A stretch of DNA of 64,000 nt from contig NZ_JBNGOP010000021.1 of NCBI RefSeq assembly GCF_050589625.1, positions 1 through 64,000 of the forward strand, read 5' to 3'. The position numbers and the translations under genes are program-made. Shown here one piece after another: positions 61,244 to 64,000 of the stretch. The stretch's first letter is position 1. The number at the start of each line of letters is the position of its first letter. The stretch is from Pelagihabitans sp947500445 (GTDB taxonomy: Bacteria; Bacteroidota; Bacteroidia; Flavobacteriales; Flavobacteriaceae). The notes under the pieces were generated by a model. That model had not been told where the DNA came from. It did no database searches and saw only the letters and a list, made by a program, of their open reading frames with translations.

Positions 61244-61342
61244 CAGATAAGGTTTGGAGAATTGTCTCCGTATTAGTTTGGCAAAAGTGCCATTTGAGCC
61301 ATCCTAGTCTGTCTTTTAATCGACTTTTTCTTTTTCTAAATT

Positions 61343-62281
61343 TCATGTATTCATTGGCTCATTTTTAAAAATGATCGCCGCCGACTTTTCTAAATTTATG
61401 TTTTTATAAAAGGGTACGATATAAATAACCAAAGCTCCACACATTGTTATGAAGAAAGTAGGAAGCCCATGAATAAACCATATAAATAAATGGAATATAA
61501 CTCCTAAAATAAGTAGCGGTCTTCTTTTCTCAAATTTCATAACCAACACCAAGGCCAATGTAAGCTCTACGATTAAAACACTGTAAGTTAAAGCAGATAT
61601 AACGAAGTAATTCTCCAATACTGGAAAGACATATGGCCTAAAACTTTCGTTCAGACCAAAAATATTATCCTCAAACCAATAATATAAAACGGTACCATCA
61701 ACCCATTCACTGACGGATAGTTTACCAATAAATGCTTGTAAGTAAAGAATGAAGATTTGAATTCTAATTACTATATAAAATGAATTTAGAACAAACCTAC
61801 CGTGAGAATATGCCTTTTCAGAATAATTTACAATGGACCAATGCCATTTTCTGCTATCGGTAAGTCCTATAGGGATAAATAATAAGGTAAGAATAGCTAT
61901 CAATTGATCCCCTCCTTCTATAGCCTTACAAGATAAAAGAAAACTTGACGAAATCCACCAGTGAGGAATTACTGTTAGTTTGGGATAAATACCGATAAGA
62001 ACGAATACTAAAATTGTAATCGCTATAAATTTCGCGATAAGCAAATTCTCTTGTAGGAGCCAAAAGAGATTAATTTCCCTCAAGGTAGATTGGATTAATA
62101 GACCATTATTGGCTTCAATATTTTTTGGAAACAAAACACTGTTATCATTAAAAAGTAGGGTAAATAGGGTACTTAGGGCAAAAAGTGACCTAGCATACCC
62201 ATAAACATTCGAATGGCTTTCTCTTTTACCCAATTGAGCAAAAGTAAGCTCAATGTACTCCACAAATGATTTCATTCGCAA
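61343..62281 (-). CDS. SdpB-like membrane protein (HTTM-type) of a toxin-peptide system
   Basis: A 312-residue protein with about seven to eight membrane segments and short loops (ARSLFALSTLFTLLF; LLIAKFIAITILVFVLIGIY; GVIFHLFIWFIHGLPTFFIT). RSLFAL near the start, WW..SS(F) at about 107-113 and WHWS... loops are reminiscent of SdpB/HTTM proteins. In Bacillus subtilis SdpB works with SdpA to convert pro-SdpC into the mature toxin peptide. The gene overlaps sdpA-like by 10 bases and is last in the four-gene operon. Start is ATG 62281 or 62275. Confidence 0.8.
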   Translation of the reverse strand: MRMKSFVEYIELTFAQLGKRESHSNVYGYARSLFALSTLFTLLFNDNSVLFPKNIEANNGLLIQSTLREINLFWLLQENLLIAKFIAITILVFVLIGIYPKLTVIPHWWISSSFLLSCKAIEGGDQLIAILTLLFIPIGLTDSRKWHWSIVNYSEKAYSHGRFVLNSFYIVIRIQIFILYLQAFIGKLSVSEWVDGTVLYYWFEDNIFGLNESFRPYVFPVLENYFVISALTYSVLIVELTLALVLVMKFEKRRPLLILGVIFHLFIWFIHGLPTFFITMCGALVIYIVPFYKNINLEKSAAIIFKNEPMNT

Positions 62282-62820
62282 TCGAGATTTATCATCAAAT
62301 ATTTTTTAGGGTTTTTATATTTTTTATTCGACAGCCAAGCCCATGGTCTTGGTTTGTGCATCTCTAAAATGTATCGTCCGCACAACATTGGGTCTTTAAA
62401 AGAGCTGTTAAAGTTATAAATTGAGCTAATCTCTTTGGATGCTTCAAGGGCACCCTTTGACGAAAAATGCCAAATACTATCTTTAAGTAACGTACTTTTC
62501 AAAGAGCTTAGGACTTCACTTAAAAACTGTCTATTTTGTCTATTAAAACCATATTGGTTTTCCAGAGAGAAATTCGGTTTTGTTAATTGCTCAATTTGTC
62601 CGTTTTTTTTCATTCGGTATACTCCTAACCTTTCATAACGCGGATTTTTAGTGAAAAAACTCCACCCTTGGGGTGTAGCAAGGAATATCTCTTTTGACAC
62701 GCTCTTTGACAAATGAACAGGTGAATATTCAAAATGTGAAATCAGAATCAAATAAAAAAATACTGACCATAAAACTATGGTCAGTACTGGTATGGATAAT
62801 TTTTTTAGTTTATCCTTCAT
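62272..62820 (-). CDS. SdpA-like protein of a toxin-peptide system
   Basis: A 182-residue protein with one N-terminal membrane segment (about 10-28) followed by ATPQGWSFFTKNPRYERLGV (48-67). 'P-Q-G-W-x-F-F-T-(R/K)-N-P' is the hallmark of SdpA-family proteins. SdpA is needed, with SdpB, for maturation of the SdpC peptide in B. subtilis. The rest is soluble and ends in a basic segment. It overlaps sdpC-like by 11 bases upstream and sdpB-like by 10 downstream, so translation is coupled. Confidence 0.85.
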   Translation of the reverse strand: MKDKLKKLSIPVLTIVLWSVFFYLILISHFEYSPVHLSKSVSKEIFLATPQGWSFFTKNPRYERLGVYRMKKNGQIEQLTKPNFSLENQYGFNRQNRQFLSEVLSSLKSTLLKDSIWHFSSKGALEASKEISSIYNFNSSFKDPMLCGRYILEMHKPRPWAWLSNKKYKNPKKYLMINLDCE

Positions 62821-63655
62821 ACAAAATATTGCTTATATCGTTTATAAGCATTTCTCTTTCCAATAATCTTGAAGACCTCTGTGTTGGACGATCTTCACTA
62901 TCACCACCACCACTAAAACAATCATCTCCGACACCGATGTAGCATAAAACTACTACATTGACCCCTATAGCGGCATTTACGGCCGCAGCAGCATTAACAA
63001 CCACGCCATAATTCCAAACAATTACGGTTAAGCAGACAACTGGGGCAACTCCCAAGGTCGTAGCCATTTCTTCGTCGGCAATCAATTCATCATCTTCAGC
63101 ATCGGAAACTTCAGTCGATCTATCGACCAAAATGGAGTTAAATTTATCCTCGTCAAAATTTCCTGCTCCATCCAAAATATCCGCCTTATTAATGGCATCG
63201 AGCTTTTCCTTGGCCTTTAAAAAGTATCTGCCGTATTTTGGTGAATTTTGAAGTGTCGAGTAATAAACGTTTCCAAATTGAACAAGCCCTTTGGATATTT
63301 GAGAATTATCCCCACTTTTAATAGCCTTAATAAACGAGTTGAATTCTTCGTTTCTATACTTCTTGATATCTAAGTAGATGTCATCAATAAATGTTTCAAT
63401 AAAATCCCTTTCCTCTTTAGACAGATTTGAAACAATATTCTCAACATACCGATGGTCAATGGAAGGAATACTCCGAGCCACATCTCCTATACCCATAAAA
63501 AGACCTTTAAAAATTGCTTTATCTTGGTCTATTGTTGAAGAAAATACGGGCAATTCTATTTCTTGGGTTTCCCTTTCGGAACATGAAGTTAACCATAGGA
63601 ACACTGTAAGTAAAAGACATAAAAAACTAATTTTTTTCGTTGCCATTTTTATCAA
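62810..63655 (-). CDS. SdpC-like toxin-peptide precursor, predicted lipoprotein
   Basis: A 281-residue precursor (272-281 depending on start; ATG 63646 is likely). The signal peptide ends in lipobox LTSC (Cys25). The early KAIFKGLFMGIGDVARSI (47-64) matches the SdpC pattern 'FRGLLFGQGEVGKLI'. Residues 203-243 form a long Val/Ala-rich hydrophobic stretch (VVCLTVIVWNYGVVVNAAAA then VNAAIGVNVVVLCYIG) with Cys208, Cys238 and Cys246, followed by a charged tail. In B. subtilis the mature 42-residue toxin comes from the matching hydrophobic part and has a disulfide. This segment is the predicted toxin. Preceded by an SdpI-like gene with which it overlaps. Confidence 0.8.
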   Translation of the reverse strand: MIKMATKKISFLCLLLTVFLWLTSCSERETQEIELPVFSSTIDQDKAIFKGLFMGIGDVARSIPSIDHRYVENIVSNLSKEERDFIETFIDDIYLDIKKYRNEEFNSFIKAIKSGDNSQISKGLVQFGNVYYSTLQNSPKYGRYFLKAKEKLDAINKADILDGAGNFDEDKFNSILVDRSTEVSDAEDDELIADEEMATTLGVAPVVCLTVIVWNYGVVVNAAAAVNAAIGVNVVVLCYIGVGDDCFSGGGDSEDRPTQRSSRLLEREMLINDISNILYEG

Positions 63656-63986
63656 ATTTAAGATTTAACATTATCTCTATAATAGGAATTATCATAATTG
63701 ATGTGATAGTCAAAAACCAAAGTGAATATCGGTAAGCCTTAAAGTCTTCCATTTTGGAATACAGAAAAAGCTCTATAATGATAAAAACCACGGCAATAAA
63801 CAGAAAAAGTCTTTTCGCGAGGCCATTCGCATAATTCCACGTGCTATTATTCTTAAGAGACATAGGAGTCTTATAACCGAACGAACTCTTCTTAGCAGGA
63901 GTGAAAAAATAGCCTAAAATTGCAAATACAAGCACTAAAATGGAAACAATAATGCTTTTGTCAATATAATCCATAAGCTTTAACAT
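63627..63986 (-). CDS. SdpI-like immunity membrane protein
   Basis: A 119-residue protein with three membrane segments (about 11-28, 60-76, 88-108). Between the first two is SSFGYKTPMSLKNNSTWNYA (34-53), the 'G-Y-(R/K)-T-P-x-S-x-K-N-x-x-T-W-x-x-A-N' signature of SdpI/YfhL-family proteins. SdpI of B. subtilis protects against the SdpC toxin and acts as its receptor in signalling. Being first in the operon it should be made before the toxin. It is shorter than the six-segment SdpI, matching only its C-terminal part. Start ATG 63986 or 63974. Confidence 0.82.
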   Translation of the reverse strand: MLKLMDYIDKSIIVSILVLVFAILGYFFTPAKKSSFGYKTPMSLKNNSTWNYANGLAKRLFLFIAVVFIIIELFLYSKMEDFKAYRYSLWFLTITSIMIIPIIEIMLNLKFDKNGNEKN

Positions 63987-64000
63987 TTTATAATTACCCT

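Noticed and set aside
1..64000. CRISPR arrays, rRNA or tRNA genes, riboswitches
   Set aside because: No regularly spaced direct repeats, no conserved rRNA stretches and no convincing tRNA cloverleaf were found on reading both strands by eye.

Overview
The window looks like a chromosome segment of a marine-type flavobacterium (Bacteroidota, Flavobacteriaceae; Zobellia- or Maribacter-like by impression only). The reasons are a complete flexirubin/dialkylresorcinol pigment cluster, a type IX secretion (T9SS) C-terminal sorting domain, TAnnTTTG promoter boxes, scarce Shine-Dalgarno sites, and several families of palindromic intergenic repeats. No rRNA, tRNA, CRISPR array, integrase or transposase was recognised.

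Layout. (1) Bases 1-4520 are AT-rich: small same-strand genes of mostly unknown function, some broken, including a ParD antitoxin with a doubly nonsense-mutated ParE toxin. They are separated by related spacers with inverted ends, like a gene-cassette array. (2) 4521-14304 holds ordinary genes: an aldose epimerase/GH5 lipoprotein pair, two GNAT acetyltransferases, a YkgJ-type cysteine-cluster protein, an ECF sigma factor with a membrane partner, a serine hydrolase and small secreted proteins. Several palindromic repeats sit between them. (3) 14697-45630 is the flexirubin cluster, almost all on + and mostly overlapping or tightly packed. Tyrosine ammonia-lyase should make the 4-coumarate starter. 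Two ACPs, ketosynthases, a ketoreductase and hotdog dehydratases would build the aryl polyene. DarA and DarB would make the dialkylresorcinol. LpxL- and PlsC-like acyltransferases, a thioesterase, ABC and MMPL transporters, LolA, lipoproteins, a glycosyltransferase and redox flavoproteins would join, export and tailor the product. A small GyrI-like/DoxX/HxlR block interrupts the cluster near 36.6-38.0 kb, and no adenylating coumarate ligase is visible. (4) 45713-49044 (-) is a sugar-acid catabolic set: two SDR dehydrogenases and an IlvD/Edd dehydratase. (5) 49615-51057 (-) is an AAA+/DUF4143 ATPase.

(6) 51344-60884 (-) reads as a T9SS-linked polymorphic-toxin-like island. A Sel1-repeat protein with a sorting domain precedes a secreted protein whose AT-rich C-terminal third carries an HExxH metallopeptidase motif. 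Behind it lie four divergent paralogous secreted proteins (candidate immunity proteins). Two of these overlap, by ATGA, the end of an intact or broken copy of the HExxH domain; a third overlaps an unrelated ORF that may lack its own 5' end. A TIMP-like protein and small membrane proteins are interspersed.

(7) 61343-63986 (-) is the most striking part: four overlapping genes resembling the Bacillus sporulation-delaying-protein system, in the order sdpI-like, sdpC-like, sdpA-like, sdpB-like. This would be a complete toxin-peptide precursor, maturation and immunity operon in a Bacteroidota genome.
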